A stretch of DNA of 64,000 nucleotides from Rubrivivax sp. (GCA_026125665.1 JAHCKS010000001.1:1-64000); one strand, 5' to 3'. Shown: positions 8,358 to 17,396, counted from the stretch's first letter. Notes: generated by a model not told the origin, from the letters alone. Numbers and translations: made by a program.

Positions 8358-10412
8358 ATGGACAACCCGAGCGCTCGACGCACCGGCCCAGGGCCGGCGA
8401 ACACCGTGCGGTTGCGCCAGTGGCTGGCGCGCGAGCGCGGCGTGCACCTCGCCGACTACGAGGCGCTGCGCCAGTGGTCGGTGGCCGACATCGCGCGCTT
8501 CTGGCAGGCGATGTGGGACTACTTCGACCTGCGCTCGCCGACACCCGTGCGCGCCGTGCTCGCCTCGGCCGGGATGCCCGGTGCGCGCTGGTTCGAAGGC
8601 GCCGAGCTCAACTACGCGGCGCAGGTGGCGCGCCATGCGGCCGCGGCCGACGCGGCCGGGGTGCCCGCCATCGTCTTCCGCAACGAGCGGCTGATGGCCG
8701 AGGACCGCACGGTCGAGATCGGCTGGGGCGAGCTCGTCGAAGAGGCCGCGGCGCTGGCGGCGTCGCTGCGCGCGCTGGGCGTCGAGCGCGGGGACCGTAT
8801 CGCCGCCTACCTTCCCAACATCCCGGAGGCGGTGGTCGCGTTCCTCGCCTGTGCGTCGCTCGGCGCGATCTGGAGCGTCGCCGCGCCGGACATGGGCGTG
8901 GGCACGGTGCGCGACCGTTTCCGGCAGATCGAGCCGAAGGTGCTGATCGCCTGCGACGGCACGGTGTACGGCGGCAAGGTGGTGGACCGGCGGGCGCTGG
9001 TGGCGCAGCTTGCCGGCGAGCTGCCGAGCGTGCAGACGCTCGTGCTCGTGCCGTACCTCGAGCGCGCCGGCGGGTCGGCCGCCGTTTTCGACACGGCGGG
9101 CGTGCGCGCACGCGTGCACTCGTGGGACCGCCTGCTCGCCACCTCGGCGCGCGTCGCGCCCGAGCCGCTGCCGTTCGACCACCCGCTGTGGATCGTCTAC
9201 AGCAGCGGCACCACCGGCCTGCCCAAGGCCATCGTGCACGGCCACGGCGGCATCGTGCTCGAAATGCTGAAGGGCGAGACCTTCCACCTCGACCTGCAAC
9301 CTTCGGTGGTCGACGGCCGGGCCGGCGGCGAGCGGCTGCTGTGGTACAGCAGCACCGGATGGATCATGTGGAACCTCGCGGTCTCGGTGCTGCTCTCGGG
9401 CACCACCGCGTGCATCTACGAAGGCCACCCGTCGCACCCGGGGCCGCAGACGTTGTGGCGCTATGCCGACGCCGTGCGCGCCACGTTCTTCGGCGCCGGG
9501 GCGGCCTACTACAGCGCCTGCATGAAGGCGGGCCTGTCGCCGCGCCGCGTGGCCGACGTGTCGCGGCTGCGTGCGCTCGGCGCCACCGGCTCGCCGCTGC
9601 CGGCCGAGGCCTACGCGTGGGGCTGGCGCGAGGTGCGACCCGACATCTGGTGGGCGGTGGTCTCCGGCGGCACCGACATCTCGGGCTCGTTCCTGGCCGG
9701 CACGCCCGAGCTGCCCACCGTGCCCGGCGAGATGCAGGCGCGTGCGCTCGGCAGCGACGTGCAGGCGTGGGACGAAGCGGGCCGGCCGCTCGTCGACGAG
9801 GTGGGCGAGCTCGTCTGCGCGCAGCCGATGCCGTCGATGCCGCTCTTCTTCTGGGGCGACGCCGACGGCCGGCGCTACCGCGAGAGCTACTTCGACATGT
9901 ACCCCGGCGGAAGCGGCAGGCCTGCGGCCTGGCGGCACGGCGACTGGCTGCGCATCACGCCCTCCGGAGGTGCCGTCATCTACGGCCGCAGCGACGCCAC
10001 CCTCAACCGGCATGGCCACCGCCTGGGCACGAGCGAGCTCTACCGGGTCGTCGAGGCCGTGCCCGAGGTGCTCGACAGCCTCGTCGTCGACATCGAGTTC
10101 CTCGGCCGGCCGAGCTTCATGCCGCTGTTCGTCGTGCTGCGCGACGGGCTCGTGCTCGACGAGCCGCTGCGCGAGACGCTGCGCCAGCGCATCCGCGGCG
10201 AGCTCTCGCCGCGTTTCGTGCCCGACGAGATCGTCCAGGCGCCCGAGGTGCCGCGCACGCTCACCGGCAAGAAGCAGGAGCTTCCGGTGAAGAAGCTGCT
10301 GCTCGGCCGCGCACTGGCCGACGTGGTGAACCCGGACGCCTGCGCCAACCCGCGGGCCTTCGACTGGTATGGCGACTATGCGGCGCGGCACGCCGCGGGA
10401 GGTTCGGCATGA
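8358..10412 (+). CDS. aacS: Acetoacetyl-CoA synthetase (acetoacetate--CoA ligase)
   Basis: A 684-residue ANL-superfamily adenylating enzyme. The AMP-binding motif is YSSGTTGLPKAIVHGHGG (~residue 280), the A5-type region contains SGGTDISGSF, and the C-terminal catalytic lysine region is LTGKKQELPVKKLL. The N-terminal WSVADIARFWQAMWDYFDL and the STTGWIMWN-like segment are typical of acetoacetate--CoA ligases rather than acetyl-CoA synthetase. It activates free acetoacetate with ATP and CoA in the cytosol, linking ketone bodies or polyhydroxybutyrate breakdown to central metabolism. Its stop codon overlaps the ATG of the next SDR gene. I chose ATG 8358; in-frame ATGs at 8283 and 8307 add residues that do not look conserved. 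Confidence 0.9.
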   Translation: MDNPSARRTGPGPANTVRLRQWLARERGVHLADYEALRQWSVADIARFWQAMWDYFDLRSPTPVRAVLASAGMPGARWFEGAELNYAAQVARHAAAADAAGVPAIVFRNERLMAEDRTVEIGWGELVEEAAALAASLRALGVERGDRIAAYLPNIPEAVVAFLACASLGAIWSVAAPDMGVGTVRDRFRQIEPKVLIACDGTVYGGKVVDRRALVAQLAGELPSVQTLVLVPYLERAGGSAAVFDTAGVRARVHSWDRLLATSARVAPEPLPFDHPLWIVYSSGTTGLPKAIVHGHGGIVLEMLKGETFHLDLQPSVVDGRAGGERLLWYSSTGWIMWNLAVSVLLSGTTACIYEGHPSHPGPQTLWRYADAVRATFFGAGAAYYSACMKAGLSPRRVADVSRLRALGATGSPLPAEAYAWGWREVRPDIWWAVVSGGTDISGSFLAGTPELPTVPGEMQARALGSDVQAWDEAGRPLVDEVGELVCAQPMPSMPLFFWGDADGRRYRESYFDMYPGGSGRPAAWRHGDWLRITPSGGAVIYGRSDATLNRHGHRLGTSELYRVVEAVPEVLDSLVVDIEFLGRPSFMPLFVVLRDGLVLDEPLRETLRQRIRGELSPRFVPDEIVQAPEVPRTLTGKKQELPVKKLLLGRALADVVNPDACANPRAFDWYGDYAARHAAGGSA

Positions 10413-11326
10413 ACCGCTTGCTGCAAGGCAAGGTGGCACTCGTCACCGGCGGTGGCCGCGGCGTGGGGCGCGGCATCGCGCTGGCGCTCGCGCAGGCCGG
10501 CGCGAAAGTGGTGGTGAACGACCTCGGCGCGGCGCTGGACGGCACCGCCGGCGGCGGCGAGCAGCCGGCGCACGAGGTGGTGGCGGCCATCCGTGCCGCC
10601 GGCGGCGAGGCCATCGCCGACGGCGGCTCGGTGGCCGAGTGGAACGCCGCGCACGCCATGGTCGGGCGCGCGGTCGAGACCTTCGGCCGCATCGACGTCG
10701 TCGTCAACAACGCCGGCATCCTGCGCGACGCGATGTTCCACCGCATGAGCGAGGCGGAGTTCGACGCCGTCGTCGCCGTGCACCTGAAGGGTGCGTTCAA
10801 CGTCAGCCGCGCCGCGGCACCGCACTTCAAGCAGCAGCAAGGCGGCTGCTACGTGCACATGACGAGCACGTCGGGCCTCGTCGGCAACATCGGCCAGGCC
10901 AACTACGCGGCGGCCAAGCTCGGCATCGCCGCGCTGTCGAAGTCGATCGCGCTGGACATGCAGCGCTTCGGCGTGCGCTCCAACGCCGTGGCGCCGTTCG
11001 CGTGGACGCGCATGATCGAGAGCATCCCGGCCGAGACGCCCGAGCAGCAGCGGCGCGTCGATCGCCTGAAGCAGCTCGTGCCCGAGAAGGTGGCGCCGCT
11101 CGTCGTGGCGCTGGCGGCCGACGCGGCGAGCGGCGTCACCGGCCAGATCTTCGGCGTGCGCAACAACGAGATCTTCGTCTTCAGCCAGCCGCGGCCCGTG
11201 CGCCAGGCGCACCGAGCCACGGGCTGGACCCCCGAGGACGTGCTGGCCAGTGGCCTGCCGGCGCTGCGCAGCGGCTTCCACGCGCTGGATGTGTCGGCCG
11301 ACGTCTTCGGCTGGGACCCGGTCTGA
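10409..11326 (+). CDS. Short-chain dehydrogenase/reductase (hydroxyacyl-CoA type)
   Basis: A 305-residue SDR with the Rossmann fingerprint TGGGRGVG near residue 13, NNAG, a catalytic Ser in STSGLVG and a catalytic YAAAK. The insertion after the first fold (NDLGAALDGTAGGGEQ) is characteristic of the SDR domain of HSD17B4/multifunctional-enzyme-2-type (3R)-hydroxyacyl-CoA dehydrogenases. The C-terminal extension (residues ~250-305) is also seen in that group. It overlaps the synthetase stop by ATGA, so the pair is coupled; the likely substrate is a CoA thioester made nearby. The exact substrate is not deducible. Confidence 0.82.
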   Translation: MNRLLQGKVALVTGGGRGVGRGIALALAQAGAKVVVNDLGAALDGTAGGGEQPAHEVVAAIRAAGGEAIADGGSVAEWNAAHAMVGRAVETFGRIDVVVNNAGILRDAMFHRMSEAEFDAVVAVHLKGAFNVSRAAAPHFKQQQGGCYVHMTSTSGLVGNIGQANYAAAKLGIAALSKSIALDMQRFGVRSNAVAPFAWTRMIESIPAETPEQQRRVDRLKQLVPEKVAPLVVALAADAASGVTGQIFGVRNNEIFVFSQPRPVRQAHRATGWTPEDVLASGLPALRSGFHALDVSADVFGWDPV

Positions 11327-11372
11327 AGGGCACCGGGTAGAGGCCGCCGAGGCAACGAGGAGAACGGGAACG

Positions 11373-12176
11373 ATGGACCTGCAACTGCAAGGCAAGCGTG
11401 CGCTCGTCACCGGCGGCAGCCGCGGCATCGGCAAGGCGGTGGCGCGCTTGCTGGCGGAGGAGGGCGCGGCGGTGGCGCTGCTGGCGCGCGACCGCCAGCG
11501 GCTGGAGATGGCCGCCACCGAGCTCGGCTCGGCGGTGGGCACGCGCGTCTTCGCCGTCTCGGCCGACACGACCAGCGACGCCGCCGTGCAGGCGGGCGTG
11601 GCCGAAGCCGTGCGCCAACTCGGCGGCCCCATCGACATCCTCGTCAACGCCGCGGCCGAGCCGGCCGGCTTCGCCGCGCCGCCCAGACTCGGCGAGATCC
11701 GCGCCGAGTACTTCCACGCCGAGCTCGACACCAAGGTCATGGGCTACGTGCGCTGCGCGCGCGAGGTGGTGCCGGGCATGAAGGCCGCCGGGTGGGGGCG
11801 CATCGTCAACATCAGCGGCCTGGCGGCGCGGCAGACCGGCAACACGGTGGGCAGCATTCGCAACGTCGCCGTGGCCGCGCTGACGAAGAACATGGCGGTG
11901 GAGCTTGGGCCGCACGGCATCCAGGTCACCGTCGTGCACCCGGGCCTCACGCGCACCGAGCGCACCGCGCCGCTGGTGGCGCAGCGCGCGCTGGCCTCCG
12001 GCCGCAGCGAGGCCGAGGTGGAAGCGCAGATGGCGGCGCAGAACTCGATCCAGCACCTCGTCACCGCCGACGAGGTGGCGTGGGTCGTCGCGTTCCTGTG
12101 CTCGCCGCGTTCGCGCGCCATCAACGGCGACGCCATCGTGGCCGGCGGCGGTGCGCCGGGCAGCATCCACTACTAG
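11373..12176 (+). CDS. SDR-family protein lacking the catalytic Tyr/Lys pair
   Basis: A 267-residue SDR fold starting at ATG 11373 after GAGGAG. It has a normal cofactor loop (TGGSRGIG) and the Ser of NISGLAA. The NNAG motif is changed to VNAAAEPA. In the active-site helix, where classical SDRs have YxxxK, it reads GNTVGSIRNVAVAALTK. There is no Tyr in the stretch, and Asn or Val occupies the Lys position depending on alignment. The gene lies 46 bp downstream of a catalytically intact SDR in the same operon. It may bind a nucleotide without classical hydride transfer, use an alternative acid, or act as a partner subunit. Fold confidence is high; function is open. Confidence 0.8.
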   Translation: MDLQLQGKRALVTGGSRGIGKAVARLLAEEGAAVALLARDRQRLEMAATELGSAVGTRVFAVSADTTSDAAVQAGVAEAVRQLGGPIDILVNAAAEPAGFAAPPRLGEIRAEYFHAELDTKVMGYVRCAREVVPGMKAAGWGRIVNISGLAARQTGNTVGSIRNVAVAALTKNMAVELGPHGIQVTVVHPGLTRTERTAPLVAQRALASGRSEAEVEAQMAAQNSIQHLVTADEVAWVVAFLCSPRSRAINGDAIVAGGGAPGSIHY

Positions 12177-12310
12177 CCGGCGTCTCACATCGGCGGCCCG
12201 GCGCCCGGGCGGCCGCGTGCCGGCACGCCACGCAGCGGCGAGGCGGCGAAATGCCGCCAGAATGCACGGCACCTTCGCCCGATCCGCACCCGTCCCGCAC
12301 CGACCCCGCC

Positions 12311-13096
12311 ATGCCCTTCGCGCGCCGCACGCCGCTCGACGCTTTCCCCATCACCGGCAAGTGGCCGCCGCGCCACCCCGAACGGCTGCAGCTCTATTCG
12401 CTGCCCACGCCCAACGGCGTGAAGGTGTCGATCATGCTCGAAGAGACCGGGCTGCCCTACGAGGCGCACCGCGTCGCGTTCGACACGGGCGACCAGCACT
12501 CGCCGGAGTTCCGCTCGCTGAACCCGTACGGCAAGATCCCGGCCATCATCGACCCTGACGGTCCCGGTGGCCCGAACGGCCGGCCGCTGCCGCTGTTCGA
12601 GTCCGGCGCGATCCTCGTCTACCTCGCCGGCAAGGCCGGCCGCCTGCTGCCCGAAGACCCGGGGGCACGCTTCGAGACGCTGCAGTGGCTGATGTGGCAG
12701 GTGGGCGGCGTCGGGCCGACCTTCGGCCAGGTGGGCTTCTTCCACAAGTTCGCCGGCAAGGACTTCGAGGACAAGCGCCCGCGCGACCGCTACGTCGGCG
12801 AGGCGCGGCGGCTGCTCGGCGTGCTCGACGACCGGCTCGCGGGGCGCACGTGGATCATGGGCGAGGAGTTCACCATCGCCGACATCGCCGTCTTTCCGTG
12901 GGTGCGCAACCTCCTCGGCTTCTATGGTGCGGGCGAGCTGGTGCGCATCGGCGACTTTCCGCAGGTGACGCGCGTGCTGCAGGCCTTCGTCGAGCGGCCC
13001 GCGGTGCAGCGCGGGCTCACGATCCCGGCGCCGCCGGCCGCGCCCGCGGTGCCGACCCCCTCACCCGTCGCGCCCGCCGCGCCCGCGGCACGATGA
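12311..13096 (+). CDS. Glutathione S-transferase family protein, YghU/YfcG (nu-class) type
   Basis: A 261-residue protein. The thioredoxin-like N-domain (residues ~25-115) has SLPTPNGVKVSIMLEETGLPYEAHRV, NPYGKIPAIIDPDG and FESGAILVYLAGKAG. The helical C-domain (~125-240) includes WQVGGVGPTFGQVGFFHKF and FTIADIAVFPWVRNL. The TPNGxKV motif is diagnostic of the YghU/YfcG group, which act as glutathione-dependent disulfide-bond oxidoreductases and peroxidases. The C-terminal ~25 residues are Pro/Ala-rich and not conserved. It lies 134 bp after the Tyr-less SDR on the same strand. Its physiological substrate is unknown. Confidence 0.85.
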   Translation: MPFARRTPLDAFPITGKWPPRHPERLQLYSLPTPNGVKVSIMLEETGLPYEAHRVAFDTGDQHSPEFRSLNPYGKIPAIIDPDGPGGPNGRPLPLFESGAILVYLAGKAGRLLPEDPGARFETLQWLMWQVGGVGPTFGQVGFFHKFAGKDFEDKRPRDRYVGEARRLLGVLDDRLAGRTWIMGEEFTIADIAVFPWVRNLLGFYGAGELVRIGDFPQVTRVLQAFVERPAVQRGLTIPAPPAAPAVPTPSPVAPAAPAAR

Positions 13097-13148
13097 GCCA
13101 GAGCGGCAGGCCGACCCCGCGAAGACAAGAGGAACAAGGAGACCTTCG

Positions 13149-14204
13149 ATGCGAATGCGCTGCATGTGCCTGGTGATCCACGCGCCCGAGGACCTGCGCC
13201 TCGAGGAACGCGAGGTGGACGAGATGGGCCCGGGGCAGGTGCTGGTGCGCGTGGGCATGGGCGGCATCTGCGGCTCCGACCTGCACTACTTCCACGACGG
13301 CGGCTTCGGCACCGTGCGCATCCGCGAGCCGATGGCCCTCGGCCACGAGGTGGCCGGCACGGTGGCCGCGGTGGCGCCGGACGTGACGACGCTCGCCATC
13401 GGCGACCGCGTCGCCATCAACCCGAGCCGCCCCTGCGGCGCCTGCCGCTACTGCTGGGAGGGCCTGCCCAACCAATGCCTGGAGATGCGCTACTACGGCA
13501 GCGCGATGCGCTTCCCGCACGTGCAGGGCGCCTTCCGCGACCTGCTGGTGTGCCACGCCGTGCAGTGCCACAAGGTGGCCGAGGGGGTGCCGCTTTCGAT
13601 CGCGGCGCTGGCCGAGCCGTTCTCGGTCGGCCTGCACGGCGTGTCGAGGGCTGGCTCGCTGCTCGGCAAGCGCGTGCTGGTGTCGGGCTGCGGGCCGATC
13701 GGCGTGCTGGCCATCGCCGCGGCGCGGCTGCACGGCGCGGCCGAGATCGTGGCCACCGACATCGTCGACGAGCCGCTGGCGATTGCCGCACGCATGGGGG
13801 CCGAGCTCACGCTCAACGTCGCGCGCGACACCGGCTGGGTCGGCCGCTACTCGGCCGACAAGGGCACCTTCGACGTCATGCTCGAGTGCTCGGGCAACCA
13901 GCGCGCGCTGCGCGACGGCCTGGAGGTGATGCGCCCGCGCGGCATCGTGGTTCAGCTGGGCCTGGGCGGCGACGTCAGCGTGCCGCAGAACGTCGTCGTG
14001 GCCAAGGAGCTGTCGATCACCGGCTCGTTCCGCTTCCATGCCGAGTTCGCCGTGGCGGTGAAGATCCTCAACGAGCGGCGCATGGACTTCTCGCCGGTGG
14101 TCACGCAGACCTTCCCGATGAGCGACGCCGTGCGCGCCTTCCGGCTGGCCGGCGACCGGCAGCGCGCGATGAAGGTGCTGCTCGACTTCGCGCAGCCCGC
14201 CTAG
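13149..14204 (+). CDS. idnD: Zinc-dependent alcohol dehydrogenase, L-idonate 5-dehydrogenase type
   Basis: A 351-residue medium-chain dehydrogenase. The catalytic zinc site is built from Cys of GGICGSDLHYF and the GHEVAGTV segment. The structural zinc cysteines lie in RPCGACRYCWEGLPNQC. The Rossmann motif is VSGCGPIGVLAIAAARL. HYFHDGGFGTVRIREPMALGHE is a good match to L-idonate 5-dehydrogenase, which oxidises L-idonate to 5-ketogluconate; sorbitol-type dehydrogenases are the alternative. The ATG at 13149 follows AAGGAG. No kinase or 5-ketogluconate reductase of a complete idonate pathway lies nearby, so the actual polyol or sugar acid is uncertain. Confidence 0.82.
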   Translation: MRMRCMCLVIHAPEDLRLEEREVDEMGPGQVLVRVGMGGICGSDLHYFHDGGFGTVRIREPMALGHEVAGTVAAVAPDVTTLAIGDRVAINPSRPCGACRYCWEGLPNQCLEMRYYGSAMRFPHVQGAFRDLLVCHAVQCHKVAEGVPLSIAALAEPFSVGLHGVSRAGSLLGKRVLVSGCGPIGVLAIAAARLHGAAEIVATDIVDEPLAIAARMGAELTLNVARDTGWVGRYSADKGTFDVMLECSGNQRALRDGLEVMRPRGIVVQLGLGGDVSVPQNVVVAKELSITGSFRFHAEFAVAVKILNERRMDFSPVVTQTFPMSDAVRAFRLAGDRQRAMKVLLDFAQPA

Positions 14205-14333
14205 CGCGCCTCGCTCGGGCCGGCGCAACGGCCGGGCATTGCCCTTCGTGGATGCAGGTGGTTGCAACCTCGCGGCTGGTGCCCCAGGCGGCGGCAGGCC
14301 AAACTCCGCGGCGGAATCGCTTGCGTCGGCCCC

Positions 14334-14951
14334 ATGTCCGCCCGTCCACCATCGCCAGGCCTCTCCTCGGAGCCGCCATCGTCGGTGCCGGACTGGATCG
14401 ACGAGCCGCTGCCGGCCGAGCGGCACTGCGCGATGTTCGACACCGCCATCGGCCCCTGCGGCCTGGCCTGGCGCGACGAGGCGTTGACCGCCGTCGTGCT
14501 GCCGCTGGCCGACCGCGAGGCGACGCTGGAGGAGCTGCGCTGGACCAGCAGCGCCGAGCTGCTGCCGCCGCCATGGCCGGCGTTCGTCGGCACCGCCGTG
14601 GCCGGCATGCAGGCGTTGCTGCGCGGCGAGGCACCGCAGGGGCTCGAGACGATCGAGCTCGACTGGGCCGGCATCGGCAGCTTCGAACGCCGCGTCTACG
14701 AGGCCGCGCGGCTCGTCCCGCACCGTGCCGTGACGACCTGCGGCGAGCTGGCGGCGCGCGTGGAGGCGCCCGGCGAGGAGCGCGCGGTCGACGTGGCGCT
14801 GGCGCGCAACCCGTGGCCGCTGGTCGTGCCGAGCCACCGCGTGCTGCCGCTGCGCGACGAGCAGGACACGCTGCCAGCCACCGGCGGCGCTGCGGTCAAC
14901 CGGCGCCTGCGCGGGATCGAGGCCGGCGCCGCCCCGGGCAACGCACGCTGA
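14334..14951 (+). CDS. Methylated-DNA--protein-cysteine methyltransferase-like protein with Ser at the active-site Cys
   Basis: A 205-residue protein resembling Ogt/MGMT. The N-terminal ribonuclease-H-like domain begins MFDTAIGPCGLAWRD. The DNA-binding domain contains FERRVYEAARLVPHRAVTTCGELAARV, the asparagine hinge RNPWPLVVP and the C-terminal LRGIEAG. The invariant PCHRV acceptor reads PSHRV: codon AGC encodes Ser where the alkyl-accepting Cys should be. It therefore cannot do the canonical suicide transfer. Alkyltransferase-like proteins (ATLs) have Trp there instead, and this could be an analogous damage-sensing binder or a decayed enzyme. The frame is intact. The gene lies 129 bp after idnD. 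Confidence 0.8.
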   Translation: MSARPPSPGLSSEPPSSVPDWIDEPLPAERHCAMFDTAIGPCGLAWRDEALTAVVLPLADREATLEELRWTSSAELLPPPWPAFVGTAVAGMQALLRGEAPQGLETIELDWAGIGSFERRVYEAARLVPHRAVTTCGELAARVEAPGEERAVDVALARNPWPLVVPSHRVLPLRDEQDTLPATGGAAVNRRLRGIEAGAAPGNAR

Positions 14952-15094
14952 GCGACGCCCCCGCGGCCTGGCCCGTTCGGGCCAGCGGCGGGTGATTTCG
15001 GGCCACGCGGCGCATCGGCGCCTTGCCCGCCGCCCGGCGTTGATGCATGCTCGCCCGGCGACATCCCTCACCACCTTCGACGCAGGTGCATGCC

Positions 15095-15769
15095 ATGAAG
15101 CTCTACTACCACCCGGCCTCGACGACGAGCCGCCCGCTGATGATGTTCATCGCCGACCACAGCCTGCCGGTGCAGATGCAGGTCGTCGACCTCTTCACCG
15201 GCGAGCACTACGGCGAGGCGTACACCGCCATCAACCCGAACCGGCTGGTGCCGGTGCTGGAGGATGGCGACTTCCGCCTGACGGAGAGCTCGACGATCCT
15301 GAAGTACCTGGCCGACAAGATCGACTCGCCGCTGTACCCGAAGGGGCTGCGCGAACGCGCCCGGGTCAACGAGATGATGGACTGGATCAACACGCAGCTG
15401 AACCGCGACCTCGCCTACGGCACCGTGTACTCGCAGGTGTTCCCGCACCACAAGCGGCCCACCGACGAGGGCCAGCGCGTCGCCGTGCAGTGGGGCCAGG
15501 AGCGCGCCAGGATCTGGCTGCAGGTGCTCGACGAGAAGCTGCTCGGACCGGACAAGACCTTCCTCTGCGGTGCCGAGCTGACGATCGCCGACTACTACGG
15601 CGCGTCGTTCGTGCACCTGGCCGAGGTCATCGGCTCCGACCTTTCGAAGTATCCGAACGTGCAGCGCTGGCTCGGCCGCATGAAGAAGCGCTCGACCTGG
15701 GACAAGGTGTACGAGGCCATCAACGGCTTCGCCAGCCAGCTGCCCAAGGGGCAGCTGGCCACCGTGTAG
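15095..15769 (+). CDS. Glutathione S-transferase, theta/dichloromethane-dehalogenase-like
   Basis: A 224-residue GST. The N-domain is MKLYYHPASTTSRPLMMFI with the cis-Pro motif NRLVPVLEDGDF and the gamma-glutamyl-binding ESSTILKYLAD. The C-domain has FLCGAELTIADYYGASFVHL. The early Ser/Thr cluster (ASTTSR) suits theta- and beta-type GSTs, including DcmA-like proteins, rather than Tyr-type enzymes. It is followed after 26 bp by a VOC-fold protein, so the two are probably co-transcribed and may act in one glutathione-dependent detoxification or aromatic-compound step. The specific substrate is unknown. Confidence 0.85.
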   Translation: MKLYYHPASTTSRPLMMFIADHSLPVQMQVVDLFTGEHYGEAYTAINPNRLVPVLEDGDFRLTESSTILKYLADKIDSPLYPKGLRERARVNEMMDWINTQLNRDLAYGTVYSQVFPHHKRPTDEGQRVAVQWGQERARIWLQVLDEKLLGPDKTFLCGAELTIADYYGASFVHLAEVIGSDLSKYPNVQRWLGRMKKRSTWDKVYEAINGFASQLPKGQLATV

Positions 15770-15795
15770 CGTGCGGCGCGGCGAAGGAGAGGGCG

Positions 15796-16287
15796 ATGAT
15801 CAAGGGCCTGCACCACAACGCCTACCGCTGCCGCGACTCCGAGGAGACCCGCCGCTTCTACGAGGGCTTCCTCGGCCTGCCGCTGGTGAACACGCTGGAG
15901 ATCCGCGAGACCAAGAGCGGCCGCAAGACCGAGACGCTGCACACCTTCTACCGCATGGACGACGGCTCGTGCCTCGCCTTCTTCGAGGCGCCGGACATGC
16001 CCTTCGAGTTCAAGCCGCAGCACGACTACGACCTGCACATCGCGCTCGAAGTCGACCGGCCGGCGCTGGAGGCGATGTTCGCCAAGGGCCCGGCCGCCGG
16101 CATCGAGACGCGCGGCGTGTCGAACCACGGCTTCATCGACTCCATCTACTTCCGCGACCCCAACGGCTACGTCATCGAGCTGACCTGCAAGCGCGAAGGG
16201 CACGACGCGGCGATGGACCCGGTGCGCAACGAGGCGCGCGCCAAGCTCGAGCGGTGGACCGCGGCGAAGGCCGCGCGGGTGGCCTGA
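15796..16287 (+). CDS. VOC-family (glyoxalase/bleomycin-resistance/dioxygenase) protein
   Basis: A 163-residue protein with two paired beta-alpha-beta-beta-beta modules. The metal-site residues expected of the VOC fold are present: His in GLHHNAYRC, a second His in DYDLHIALEV and a Glu in GYVIELTCKRE. The ATG at 15796 follows GAAGGAG. VOC enzymes include glyoxalase I, extradiol dioxygenases and glutathione transferases of the FosA type. The tight linkage to a GST 26 bp upstream favours a glutathione-linked role, which is inference. It ends the long plus-strand run that starts with the acetoacetyl-CoA synthetase. Confidence 0.83.
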   Translation: MIKGLHHNAYRCRDSEETRRFYEGFLGLPLVNTLEIRETKSGRKTETLHTFYRMDDGSCLAFFEAPDMPFEFKPQHDYDLHIALEVDRPALEAMFAKGPAAGIETRGVSNHGFIDSIYFRDPNGYVIELTCKREGHDAAMDPVRNEARAKLERWTAAKAARVA

Positions 16288-16371
16288 CACGCGCCGCCGC
16301 CGGGCCCGTCCTGGCGGCGCGAACGCCGCTGCACCGCGCCGCCGCGCGCGCTGCGGCCACCGCGCGCCACG

Positions 16372-17331
16372 TCAATCCACCTGCGCCGGCGCCTCGCGCG
16401 GTGGCCCGCTGCTCGCGATTTGCGCCCAGGCCACGCCGGCCAGCGTGACGGCGGCACCGAAGAGCTTGACGGCGCCGAAGCGCTCGCCGGTGAAGACCCA
16501 GGCACCCAGCCCGGCGACGAGCGGCATCAGGTACATCAGCGGCGCCGTGCGGCCGACGCCGCGGCGTTCGTTCACCCAGCCCCACACCAGCCAGCCGAGG
16601 AAGGCCGAGACGAACGAGGCCCACAGCAGCAGGAACCAGTGCACCGCGCCCATCGCGGCCCACGGCGCCTGTGACGCCGGCCACGCGCTCACAAGCACCA
16701 CCGGCACGCTGCCGGCGAGCGTGGCATAGGCCATCACGGCCACGCCGCCGTGGCGCTGGATCAGCGGCTTGGTCATCACCGTGTAGTACGAGAAGAGCGA
16801 GGCGGAAAACAGCAGCACGAGGTCGCCGCCGGTGGCCGCCCACTGGCGGCCGAGCAGCTTGTCGGAGAGGAAGACGAGCACCCCGGCGCAGGCCAGTGCC
16901 ACGCCGAGCACCTGACCGCGCGTGAGCCGCTCGATGCGCGCCACGTGCAGGATGAGCAGCGTGAACACCGGCCCGCAGGCCAGGATGAGGGCGCTGGAGA
17001 ACGCCGTGGACCAGTGGATGCCGTAGGTGACGAGGCCGACGTGCAGCCCGTGCGCGACGACGCCCAGGCCGGCAAGGCGCCACGCGTCGGCGCGCGGCAG
17101 ATGCAGCCAGCGCCCGCGCGTCACCACCAGCAGCAGCGCCGCGGCGCAAGCCGGCATCACGAGGTAACGCACGAACAGGAAGCCCGACGGAGGCAGCACG
17201 ACGAAGAGCGCCTTCTGCACCGCGAAGTTGGCGCCCCACACCACCACGGTGACGAGGCCGGCAAAGAGCGCGAGCTGCTGCGCGCTGCCCGCACCGGCGG
17301 CCGGCAGCGCCGGCGAGGACGGGATGGACAT
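16372..17331 (-). CDS. EamA/DMT-superfamily transporter
   Basis: A 319-residue inner-membrane protein with about ten hydrophobic segments arranged as two EamA repeats. The first is around VTVVVWGANFAVQKALF; the second contains LFSASLFSYYTVMTKPLI and FTGERFGAVKLFGAAVTLAGV, the characteristic DMT closing motif. Members export amino acids, metabolites or drugs. The ATG at 17329-17331 was chosen over an upstream in-frame start because CACAAT lies 6 nt before it and the extra residues are not membrane-like. It is convergent with the VOC gene and neighbours the dispersed repeat on its 5' side. Substrate not inferable. Confidence 0.85.
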   Translation of the reverse strand: MSIPSSPALPAAGAGSAQQLALFAGLVTVVVWGANFAVQKALFVVLPPSGFLFVRYLVMPACAAALLLVVTRGRWLHLPRADAWRLAGLGVVAHGLHVGLVTYGIHWSTAFSSALILACGPVFTLLILHVARIERLTRGQVLGVALACAGVLVFLSDKLLGRQWAATGGDLVLLFSASLFSYYTVMTKPLIQRHGGVAVMAYATLAGSVPVVLVSAWPASQAPWAAMGAVHWFLLLWASFVSAFLGWLVWGWVNERRGVGRTAPLMYLMPLVAGLGAWVFTGERFGAVKLFGAAVTLAGVAWAQIASSGPPREAPAQVD

Positions 17332-17396
17332 GCGGCCATTGTGGGCCGCGCCGCGCCAGGCCGTGCCGCCGCAGGACATTCACCGGCCGGCTCACA

